64,000 bases of DNA, from contig NZ_JAUFQB010000062.1 of NCBI RefSeq assembly GCF_030409525.1, forward strand, positions 1 to 64,000, given 5' to 3'. Below are positions 46,088 to 53,140 of the stretch, piece by piece (the first letter of the stretch is position 1; every line of letters begins with the position of its first letter). Made by a program: the position numbers and the translations under genes. A model generated the notes under the pieces. It saw only the letters and a program-made list of their open reading frames with translations, did no database searches and was not told the origin of the DNA. This DNA is from Kaistella yonginensis. Its GTDB lineage: Bacteria; Bacteroidota; Bacteroidia; Flavobacteriales; Weeksellaceae.

Positions 46088-46954
46088 ATGAGACAATTAA
46101 AAATTACCAAACAGGTTACCAACAGAGAAACCGCCTCTCTCGACAAGTATTTGCAAGAGATTGGGAAAGTTGATTTGATTACCGCCGACGAAGAAGTTGA
46201 CTTGGCACAAAAAATTCGCGCCGGAGACCGAGTGGCGTTGGAAAAGTTGATTAAAGCCAACCTCCGTTTTGTGGTATCTGTTTCTAAACAGTACCAAAAT
46301 CAAGGACTTTCTCTACCCGATTTAATTAACGAAGGGAATTTAGGTTTGATGAAAGCTGCGAAGAGATATGATGAAACCAGAGGTTTTAAATTTATCTCCT
46401 ACGCTGTTTGGTGGATCAGACAGTCTATTTTACAGGCGTTAGCTGAACAATCAAGAATTGTAAGATTGCCCCTGAATAAAATTGGCTCCATCAACAAAAT
46501 CAACAAAGCCTATGCACATTTAGAGCAGGAAAATGAAAGACCACCGTCTCCAGAAGAGTTAGCGGAAGTTTTAGATATGAGTGAAGACGACATTAAGGAA
46601 TCGATGAAAAACTCCGGAAGACACCTGTCTATGGATGCTCCGTTGGTCGAAGGTGAAGATTCTAACCTGTACGATGTTCTGCGCTCCGGTGAATCCCCAA
46701 GTCCAGACAAAGACTTAATGTTGGAATCGCTTCAAATTGAAATCGAACGGGCATTACAAACCTTGACTCCAAGAGAAGCGGATTTGGTTCGTCTGTATTT
46801 CGGGTTGAATGGGAAACATCCGATGACGTTGGAAGAGATCGGCGAAACCTTTGACCTAACCCGAGAAAGAGTTCGGCAGATTAAAGAAAAAGCGATCAAA
46901 AGATTAAAACACAATACCAGAAGTAAAATTCTGAAATCGTATTTGGGTAAATAA
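46088..46954 (+). CDS. rpoD: Primary RNA polymerase sigma factor RpoD (SigA)
   Basis: A 288-residue sigma-70 factor. Region 1.2/2 (about 18-130): [44 protein letters not shown] and [14 protein letters not shown]. Region 3 (about 135-205). Region 4 (about 220-288): [16 protein letters not shown] and the [22 protein letters not shown]. It lacks region 1.1, as is normal for the short Bacteroidota primary sigma, the factor that recognises TTG-N19-TAnnTTTG promoters such as the many found in this window. It lies downstream of a beta-helix gene with about 280 bases of spacer. Confidence 0.96.
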   Translation: MRQLKITKQVTNRETASLDKYLQEIGKVDLITADEEVDLAQKIRAGDRVALEKLIKANLRFVVSVSKQYQNQGLSLPDLINEGNLGLMKAAKRYDETRGFKFISYAVWWIRQSILQALAEQSRIVRLPLNKIGSINKINKAYAHLEQENERPPSPEELAEVLDMSEDDIKESMKNSGRHLSMDAPLVEGEDSNLYDVLRSGESPSPDKDLMLESLQIEIERALQTLTPREADLVRLYFGLNGKHPMTLEEIGETFDLTRERVRQIKEKAIKRLKHNTRSKILKSYLGK

Positions 46955-46988
46955 AAAACCAAAATCGATGCTTTACCAATTTTATATA

Positions 46989-47017
46989 AAGGAACTCACC
47001 ACAAGTTCCTTTTTTTG
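46989..47017 (+). terminator. Terminator of rpoD
   Basis: Stem AAGGAACT (46989-46996) / AGTTCCTT (47004-47011), loop CACCACA, followed by six T. It lies 35 bases after the rpoD stop. Confidence 0.85.
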
Positions 47018-47061
47018 TAACTTTAAGAGGAATTAAAAGACTCATGTAGAAATCCATAATT

Positions 47062-47652
47062 ATGAAAAATCTATTGCTCGCTACCCTCCTCTTATTTTTA
47101 TTTTCTTGCAAAGAAGAAAACAACAACGCTGTTGCCGCCACTGAAAATAGCGCTAACATCGTTACCAATGTTGAGTCTAAACTAAGTTCAAGATATAGCA
47201 AAGGAAGTTCTTTGATTGACGCAATCTATTACGAAATGATTAAAGACGATAAGGCCTTAAATGTGCTGGATGATGAAATTATTGCGATTAGAAAAAACTC
47301 CAATGAATTAATTAAGCAGAAACTGCTTCTGCTTGATAAACCAACAGAATATTTTGATGAAGTGGCAGAAAGGATTAATATGATTAAAGATTCACTTTTA
47401 AAAAAAGAAGCAAAAGATTTTATTAATCAAAGTGAAGTTTTATTTCTTAAAAAGAAAACCGACCTCGATTTGATTATTATAAATATTAAGCAGAACAACG
47501 CTGCCATTAATGATCAGTATCAAGTCTTTAAAATAAAGAAAACTTTGCCTGAAATAGAAAAATATGAAGAGCAAAATCCGCTAAAAACAGAGGAACTGAA
47601 TGCCTTAATAGCGACTCAAAAACAATTGTTGGAGCGATTGAAAAATAAGTAG
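47062..47652 (+). CDS. Small lipoprotein with coiled-coil helices, unknown function
   Basis: A 196-residue lipoprotein (LFSC, Cys16). The first 30 mature residues are low-complexity (EENNNAVAATENS). The rest is nearly all helical and charged (KKEAKDFINQSEVLFLKKKTDLDLI, ALIATQKQLLERLKNK), suggesting a long helical hairpin in the periplasm. I do not recognise the family. It is convergent with the crp gene, 24 bases apart. Confidence 0.7.
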   Translation: MKNLLLATLLLFLFSCKEENNNAVAATENSANIVTNVESKLSSRYSKGSSLIDAIYYEMIKDDKALNVLDDEIIAIRKNSNELIKQKLLLLDKPTEYFDEVAERINMIKDSLLKKEAKDFINQSEVLFLKKKTDLDLIIINIKQNNAAINDQYQVFKIKKTLPEIEKYEEQNPLKTEELNALIATQKQLLERLKNK

Positions 47653-47676
47653 AAGCAACTGCGAGCTCGTACTTTT

Positions 47677-48276
47677 TCAGGAAGTTTTAAAATTTTTACG
47701 TGCCAATTCTTTTCGTACTCGGCTCAGACTTTCTGGGGTAATTCCCAAATAGGATGCAACCATCCATTGGGGCACGCGCAGTAAAATATCAGGATACATT
47801 TTAATAAAACTCATATAACGTTCTTCCGCAGTATCTGCTAAAAGAGAATTCACGCGATTTTGCAAATTTCGAATGTGTTTTTGCAATAGCATATCATTAT
47901 TTTCTGCGGTTTGAGGATATTTTTCTACAAGATTGGTGAAAAAATCTTTGTTCAAAACAAAGACCTCGGAATCTTCAACTGCTTCTATATAATATTTGGA
48001 TTTTTCATTAAAGCTGAGGGAGCTTCGGTCAGAGATCAACCAGTTTTCCGGTGCAAATTGAATAATATGTTCTTTCCCGCTTCGATCCAGAGAAAACATT
48101 CTGAGCAGCCCTTTTTCTACAAAAAAGGTATCCAAACAAACCTCACCCTCGTTGAGCAGAAATTCATTCTTGGCGACGATCTTAAGCGTGAAAAAATTAC
48201 TGCAACCTGAAATTGCCTCAAAGGGAACTTCTAGAATTTCAGATAAATAATTATCGATATTTTGAAGATAATCCAT
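47677..48276 (-). CDS. Crp/Fnr family transcriptional regulator
   Basis: A 199-residue regulator. The N-terminal cyclic-nucleotide-binding jelly roll (about 25-120) has FLLNEGEVCLDTFFVEKGLLRMF and QFAPENWLISD, but no clear cAMP-binding Arg-Ser signature. The C-terminal winged helix has VASYLGITPESLSRVRKELA, the recognition helix with the S-R pattern of the family. In flavobacteria such proteins respond to diverse signals. It is the last gene of a three-gene minus-strand operon after bstA and ytxJ (9-base gap), so a thiol or redox role is possible. Confidence 0.9.
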   Translation of the reverse strand: MDYLQNIDNYLSEILEVPFEAISGCSNFFTLKIVAKNEFLLNEGEVCLDTFFVEKGLLRMFSLDRSGKEHIIQFAPENWLISDRSSLSFNEKSKYYIEAVEDSEVFVLNKDFFTNLVEKYPQTAENNDMLLQKHIRNLQNRVNSLLADTAEERYMSFIKMYPDILLRVPQWMVASYLGITPESLSRVRKELARKNFKTS

Positions 48277-48285
48277 ATCCTTGGT

Positions 48286-48660
48286 TTAAATAAGATTGAC
48301 AGAAATACTTTGATGGGAAGCATTTTTCACTGCTTTTCCATTTTCTAAAACAATCATTTGGGGACTTTGATGGGTGACGCCTAAATCGTCAGCAATTTTA
48401 TTAGAAATCGGTCGGTAGGAGATTAAATCCAAGAAATAATACACCACCTCTTTTTCGGAGACCGCCACCTCTTTTTCAAAATTCCGCAATACTGTTTTGC
48501 TAATATGGCAGCGGGTGGAATGTTTAAAAATAACCACTTTTTTTTCAAAAGATTGGTCAATCGCGTTTTGTAAATCTTGGTCAGATTCAATCTTATTCCA
48601 AAAAGTTGGAGCTAAATTTTGTGGCTCATCATTGCCAAATATTTTATTGAAGAAACTCAT
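48286..48660 (-). CDS. ytxJ: Bacillithiol-system redox protein YtxJ
   Basis: A 124-residue thioredoxin-fold protein of the YtxJ (DUF2847) family. The redox motif is a single-Cys type: IFKHSTRCHISK, followed by the cis-Pro loop HQSPQMIVL and NGKAVKNASH. YtxJ is thought to act as a bacilliredoxin that removes bacillithiol from mixed disulfides. It lies 40 bases after the bacillithiol transferase gene and 9 before crp. The genomic pairing of two bacillithiol genes supports both names. Confidence 0.9.
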   Translation of the reverse strand: MSFFNKIFGNDEPQNLAPTFWNKIESDQDLQNAIDQSFEKKVVIFKHSTRCHISKTVLRNFEKEVAVSEKEVVYYFLDLISYRPISNKIADDLGVTHQSPQMIVLENGKAVKNASHQSISVNLI

Positions 48661-48700
48661 TTTTTATGTTTTAAAAGTGATCAAATTACGAACAACTATT

Positions 48701-49237
48701 TTACCAATTGTTCTCTTTTTTTAGGTTTTCAATATGCGCCAAATGATGGTCGCAATGCCAGGCATAAAAAGCCAGACTTTCCCGTAGGGAAATATTTCGA
48801 CCTTGCTCTGGGTGATGAAATGTACTTTCAAATTCTCGGTTGGTGAGCGAGCGCAATTCGAAAACCCATCTTTTATGTAAACCTTTTAAAATTTGCAAAG
48901 CAGGTTTAATATCCATATTAAAAGAATCCTGTAATTCTGCCCACTGCGCTTCATCATAAGGTTTAATGGTAGGATTATCTTCTGTTAACGCTAACTTAAA
49001 TCGAATAAAACTGTTCATATGGCTGTCGGACAAGTGATTAACCAGTTGCCGAACCGTCCAGCCTCCTTCTCTGTATTGGGTGTCTAATTGCGCATCAGAC
49101 CAGTTTCCTACAAGATTTTTCAATGTGCTGGGAAAATCTTTCAACATTTTAATGTGGCGATCAATATCCTGATCGGTAATTTTTTTTGGTTGTTCAAATT
49201 TCCCGATGGGATATTTTTTTTGTTCTAGATTGTCCAT
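48701..49237 (-). CDS. bstA: DinB-like bacillithiol S-transferase (YfiT/BstA family)
   Basis: A 178-residue four-helix protein. The start MDNLEQKKYPIGKFEQP fits the family opening (YPIGKF); a longer frame starting from TTG at 49336 runs through the promoter and is rejected. The metal ligands are His in VNHLSDSHMN and the pair in WHCDHHLAHIENLK, as in DinB/YfiT enzymes. BstA-type proteins conjugate bacillithiol to electrophiles and toxic compounds. Bacillithiol is the main low-molecular thiol in many Bacteroidota. It is first in the bstA-ytxJ-crp operon and divergent from the nicotinamidase gene. Confidence 0.9.
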   Translation of the reverse strand: MDNLEQKKYPIGKFEQPKKITDQDIDRHIKMLKDFPSTLKNLVGNWSDAQLDTQYREGGWTVRQLVNHLSDSHMNSFIRFKLALTEDNPTIKPYDEAQWAELQDSFNMDIKPALQILKGLHKRWVFELRSLTNREFESTFHHPEQGRNISLRESLAFYAWHCDHHLAHIENLKKENNW

Positions 49238-49299
49238 TTTTTTATTTTTTTTTGACGATTTGGCGTATCGACTCTTTTGGCTGAACATTTGCGTTTTAC

Positions 49300-49343
49300 T
49301 TTGTAAATTTACTACAAAATAAGTTGAATGCAACACAACTTAT
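49300..49343. promoter_or_regulatory. Divergent promoter region of bstA and nicotinamidase with inverted repeats
   Basis: On the minus strand TTG (49333-49331), a spacer of exactly 19 bases and TAAATTTA (49311-49304) form a good promoter for bstA. Two inverted repeats overlap it: TTTGTA (49300-49305) / TACAAA (49313-49318) and ATAAGTTG (49319-49326) / CAACTTAT (49336-49343). The second contains a smaller palindrome, GTTG/CAAC (49323-49334). They could bind one regulator for both directions; the Crp protein of the operon is a candidate. Confidence 0.5.
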
Positions 49344-49356
49344 AAAAATTAAGAAT

Positions 49357-49962
49357 ATGAAAAAAGCCCTAATTATCGTCGATGTACAGAATGATTTTTG
49401 TGAAGGAGGCGCACTCGCTGTGCCCGGAGCGAACGAAATTATTCCCTACATTAACTTGTTGATGCTAGAAAATGAATATGCACAAATTGTATTGACCCAA
49501 GATTGGCATCCAACAGATCATAAAAGTTTTGCCTCAAACAACGCAAAAAAAGTTGGCGACACTATAATTCTCAATGGAATCCCACAACATATGTGGCCGG
49601 ATCACTGTGTTCAAGGAACTTTCGGTGCAGAATTTCATAAAGATTTAAACCGTGATAAAGTAACGCATATCATTCAAAAAGGAACTAACCCCGATTTTGA
49701 TAGCTATAGCGCATTTCAGGACAACAACCAAGTAATGAAAACCGGCTTAGATGATTTCTTAAAATACCACGATATTCAATTGGTTGAAATTGTAGGTTTA
49801 GCATTGGATTACTGCGTAAAATTCACCTGTTTAGATGCAGCAAATTTGGATTATGTTACGTGTTTACATTTCAACGGAACGCGAGCCGTCAATGTAAAAC
49901 CAGATAGCGCCAAGGATGCAATTTATGAAATGTTACAAAATACCATCACTATTTTAGGCTAA
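49357..49962 (+). CDS. pncA: Nicotinamidase / pyrazinamidase
   Basis: A 201-residue cytosolic enzyme that hydrolyses nicotinamide to nicotinate in NAD+ salvage. The isochorismatase-like fold shows the catalytic Asp in IIVDVQNDFCEGGAL, metal ligands in LTQDWHPTDHKSF (Asp, His, His), the Lys region after MWPDHCVQGT and the nucleophile Cys in GLALDYCVKFT. The ATG at 49357 gives the standard start MKKALIIVDVQ; the open frame extends 11 codons further upstream into the promoter region and is not used. Confidence 0.94.
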   Translation: MKKALIIVDVQNDFCEGGALAVPGANEIIPYINLLMLENEYAQIVLTQDWHPTDHKSFASNNAKKVGDTIILNGIPQHMWPDHCVQGTFGAEFHKDLNRDKVTHIIQKGTNPDFDSYSAFQDNNQVMKTGLDDFLKYHDIQLVEIVGLALDYCVKFTCLDAANLDYVTCLHFNGTRAVNVKPDSAKDAIYEMLQNTITILG

Positions 49963-49984
49963 AATACGACGCTAAAAAGCACTG

Positions 49985-50015
49985 AAACTTCTCTTTTTTA
50001 AGGAGAAGTTTTTTG
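49985..50015 (+). terminator. Terminator of pncA
   Basis: Stem AAACTTCTC (49985-49993) / GAGAAGTTT (50003-50011), followed by further T. Confidence 0.85.
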
Positions 50016-50060
50016 TTCGTTCATTTAATTTAAAAAATTTATTTTTATAAAAAAATTACT

Positions 50061-51605
50061 TTGAAAAAAATCATTTTTCTTTCCTCTTTGTTTCTCATTT
50101 ATTCGTGCGTTACTGTAAAAAAACATAATGAAAAATTAGAGATTCCTATTTCAGCGGAAAATTTAAAAAAAGATGTTGATTTTACGAAACATAAATTAGA
50201 ACAACTTCATCCAAAACTATATTGGTATATTTCTGAAGACCAACTAAATTATCAATTCGACAGTTTAAAAACGACGATTAAGAATCCTTTAAAACCAAAT
50301 GAATTTTTTGAGAAACTCGCGCCCGTAGTTGCAAAAATCAAAGAAGGACATTTACGCTTATATCCTTATGATAAACGGTTAACCCGGAAAGAAATTAAAA
50401 ATCTTAAAAAGCAAAAAGGATTATTAAACCGCTACAATTTCACCATCGATAACGACCGTATATTTGTGCTAGACAATGCTTCTAATATCCCAAATATGAT
50501 GGTGGGCACAGAAATTTTGAAAATTAAAGATATTGCGATCCCCAATTTACTAGAAAAATATAAACCCATTATCAATAGTGATGGCGAGAATACAACCTTT
50601 CAGAAATATTCTATGGCGCGCCGATGGACTTCATTCTTTACGGCTGAATATGGAATTTTAGACAGTGTGAAAGTCGAAGCCAAATATCAAAATGAAGTGA
50701 AGACTTTTTATTTGCACCGAGAAAAAATAACCCAGGAAGAAAAGAAAAAAACCGAGCAGCAAAATAAAAAACTGACAAAAAGCGAAACCGGAAAAACAAA
50801 AGATTATAATATTGTGACCAAAAGTTTTAACCGGGATTTACAGTTTCCCACGAAGGATTCTACAATAGCTTACATGAAAATTAAAACTTTTTCTGGAACC
50901 TACTCAAAGAAATTTTACAAACAAAGTTTTGCAAGTTTAAAAAATTCACCTGCAAAATATTTGATTATCGATGTTCGGGATAATCTGGGCGGTTCCTTAG
51001 CAGAAATTAATAATCTTTATTCTTACCTAGTGTCCGAGGAATTTCAATTTATTAACGACATGCAAGTTACCTCGCGTTTATCTATGTTTCAGGCTAATTA
51101 CTTCAATGATATTCCCACTTTTGCACAACCTATCGCGGCAATTACTTATCCTTTGTATTTGCTAGGAACGGCATTCTCTGTCAAAAAGAAGGACGATAAA
51201 TTCTACTTAAAAAATAATGGACTTTTCGCTCTTAAAAGACCAAAAAAAAATCACTTCACTGGTAAAATATATGTCTTGATTAATGGCAGCAGTTTTTCTG
51301 CCTCCTCCATTATTTCCTCGAAATTAAAAGATAAAAAAAGAGCTTTTCTGGTCGGTGAAGAAACCGGTGGTGCCAATGATGGAACGGTCGCGGGGCGGTA
51401 TTCTACGATGAAATTACCAAACTCCAAATTGAGATTACCGATTGGATTAATGCTTATTCAACCAAATATTAATTTTACTGAAACAAAAAAAGGGGTTCTG
51501 CCGGATCACGAAATTATTCCCACTTTAGCGGAGATTTTACAGAAAAAAGACATTCAATTACAATGGATTATGGAAGAAATTAAAAAAAACAAAATCAATG
51601 AATAA
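50061..51605 (+). CDS. S41 family peptidase lipoprotein
   Basis: A 514-residue lipoprotein with lipobox IYSC (Cys16). It begins with TTG: this codon gives the complete signal peptide MKKIIFLSSLFL and no ATG lies upstream in frame, so it is a rare well-supported TTG start. The protease domain (about 280-500) has YLIIDVRDNLGGS, the catalytic Ser region INGSSFSASS and LVGEETGGANDG, as in tail-specific (C-terminal processing) proteases. A Lys-rich linker (EEKKKTEQQNKK, about 230-250) separates an N-terminal domain. Its last 52 bases overlap the convergent SRPBCC gene. Confidence 0.88.
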   Translation: MKKIIFLSSLFLIYSCVTVKKHNEKLEIPISAENLKKDVDFTKHKLEQLHPKLYWYISEDQLNYQFDSLKTTIKNPLKPNEFFEKLAPVVAKIKEGHLRLYPYDKRLTRKEIKNLKKQKGLLNRYNFTIDNDRIFVLDNASNIPNMMVGTEILKIKDIAIPNLLEKYKPIINSDGENTTFQKYSMARRWTSFFTAEYGILDSVKVEAKYQNEVKTFYLHREKITQEEKKKTEQQNKKLTKSETGKTKDYNIVTKSFNRDLQFPTKDSTIAYMKIKTFSGTYSKKFYKQSFASLKNSPAKYLIIDVRDNLGGSLAEINNLYSYLVSEEFQFINDMQVTSRLSMFQANYFNDIPTFAQPIAAITYPLYLLGTAFSVKKKDDKFYLKNNGLFALKRPKKNHFTGKIYVLINGSSFSASSIISSKLKDKKRAFLVGEETGGANDGTVAGRYSTMKLPNSKLRLPIGLMLIQPNINFTETKKGVLPDHEIIPTLAEILQKKDIQLQWIMEEIKKNKINE

Positions 51606-52027
51606 GATTCTGCAATTTCTTTAACTTCATGTAACGCTCTGGGAAAGCTGTTGGTGAAGTAGGTGATATATTCTTCTTCTGTGTTGAGCGTCACCGTTAA
51701 AAGACTACCTTCATCGGTTTCTACCAAGTCATACTGTTCAATCGCTTCATCACCATAGGTTTTCGCTTGATTAATTCCCTCAATCACCTCACCAAAATGT
51801 TTAAAATGCATGGATTTAAAAGGAATCACTTGTTCTACTAGGGTGAACATTCCGTTTTCACCGGGTGACAAAAATCGGACATTGCTTCCTTCTCTAAGTT
51901 CTCCTTCGTAATAAGAACCAGGTATAAAAGTAGCCGTCCATTTTCGGTAGTTTGCATTATTCCATAGTGCTTCCCATACTTTTTCTTTGGACGCTTTGAT
52001 CTCGATTGAAAATTCTAGTTTTTTCAT
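51554..52027 (-). CDS. SRPBCC/AHSA1-like domain protein
   Basis: A 157-residue protein with the START-like fold: FSIEIKASKEKVWEALWNNANYRKWTATF at the N terminus, strands FTLVEQVIPFKSMHFKHFG and the long C-terminal helix FPRALHEVKEIAES. Proteins of this family bind hydrophobic ligands or modulate Hsp90-like ATPases; the role here is unknown. Homologues normally end shortly after KEIAE. Here about 15 hydrophobic residues follow (YSLILFFLISSI) in a region antisense to the end of the S41 gene, which suggests that the original stop codon was lost. Confidence 0.85.
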   Translation of the reverse strand: MKKLEFSIEIKASKEKVWEALWNNANYRKWTATFIPGSYYEGELREGSNVRFLSPGENGMFTLVEQVIPFKSMHFKHFGEVIEGINQAKTYGDEAIEQYDLVETDEGSLLTVTLNTEEEYITYFTNSFPRALHEVKEIAESYSLILFFLISSIIHCN

Positions 52028-52330
52028 TTCTGTTCATCATTTCTTTACATTAGAAGCAGGATGTAGAAAACGCATTGAAAATCATCTTAAAACTAATCCC
52101 GATTCGGTACAATCGTTAGTTTATTAAAAACAAAATCAAAGTTAATAATTATAATTTTAAAATCGAGGTAAACCATTTATTACTTGAGATTTATATTTAA
52201 TATAAATGTGACTGCATCACTTTCAAATTCGATAAATCGTATTTGCCCGAAGAAACTGCCATTAAATGATTTGCATAAAAACCAAAAAAACTCCCAAAAA
52301 TGGGAGTTTGTACTGGAAATAGTAGGTAAC
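52028..52330. other. Short gene-free spacer
   Basis: About 300 bases of AT-rich sequence upstream of the SRPBCC gene and downstream of the GreA-like gene. Apart from the terminator at 52284-52309 I see no structure or exact promoter box. Confidence 0.5.
52284..52309 (-). terminator. Terminator of the GreA-like gene
   Basis: A perfect 9-base stem AAACTCCCA (52288-52296) / TGGGAGTTT (52301-52309) with an AAAA loop; on the minus strand it is followed by further T. It lies 21 bases past the stop. Confidence 0.85.
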
Positions 52331-52708
52331 TTAGTTGGCGTGTTCCACCCCTAAAATTTCAATTTTCTTTTCACCTTCTTCAAAAGGCCAAGTAATTTGG
52401 TCACCTACTTTATTTCCTACTGTTGCCAAACCAATTGGTGATAAAATGGAATATTTCCCTTTCTTCACTTTTTCATTTTTGGCATCTACGAATAAATATT
52501 TTTCCTCTTCGTTGGTTGCAATATCCTTGATTTTCACTTCACAATTTATGGTTACCACATCTTCTGGAAGTTCTTTTCGACGAACCTGCTTGGCTGTCTT
52601 TAATTGACCCAAGAGAATTTCTTCTTCTTGGATGGTTGTTTTTCTTCTCCTTAAATGATCTTTAATTAAATCGTAAATTCCTGTTGTTAAAACTATATTT
52701 TCTGACAT
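52331..52708 (-). CDS. GreA/GreB-family (Rnk-like) elongation factor
   Basis: A 125-residue protein. The C-terminal FKBP-like GreA/GreB domain is clear (about 45-122): VVTINCEVKIKDI, YSILSPIGLATVGNKVGDQITWPFEEGEKKIEILGV. The N-terminal helical part (about 1-45) is too short for the complete coiled coil of GreA, so it resembles Rnk or short GreAB paralogues that bind RNA polymerase without full cleavage activity. The precise role is unknown. Confidence 0.88.
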   Translation of the reverse strand: MSENIVLTTGIYDLIKDHLRRRKTTIQEEEILLGQLKTAKQVRRKELPEDVVTINCEVKIKDIATNEEEKYLFVDAKNEKVKKGKYSILSPIGLATVGNKVGDQITWPFEEGEKKIEILGVEHAN

Positions 52709-53140
52709 TATTTTTGATATAAAAAGTTAATAGATGAATACCATCCAATGATCCAGACAGAAAAATCAAACACAGTTAGTGTGGTTGATCTGCTCTGGTA
52801 AGGTATTCAAAATGTAATAAATGAGTTGCTGTTTAGCCAAATCGACCCGGTCCTGAATCTTGACAGGGTAAATTAAATGAACTCTTTGGAACTTCTAAGA
52901 AAAATGTCATCATGTAAATAAGAAAAAAATAACGACTTTCCTTCAGTGAAGTTATGCTCTAAAAAAAAGTGTATTGGTGACATAGGTTCATATTAAAGCA
53001 GCAACATAGCGATTATAGTTCACATTTCCAAATACTTAACAATTATTAACCTTTAATAATCAGCAATCGAGGAATTTTCAAACAATAATTTCTTTTTTTA
53101 ACAATCTAATAAATTGAAGCTCCAAATAGGAGTGAATTCA
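52709..53140. other. Gene-free spacer of about 430 bases
   Basis: Between the GreA-like gene and the end of the TonB-dependent receptor gene, both on the minus strand. It has a near-perfect palindrome TCAAACACA (52766-52774), GTTAG, TGTGGTTGA (52780-52788) upstream of the GreA-like gene, which may be an operator. A small hairpin CTCC/GGAG (53120-53132) lies just after the receptor stop. I see no coding sequence. Confidence 0.5.
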
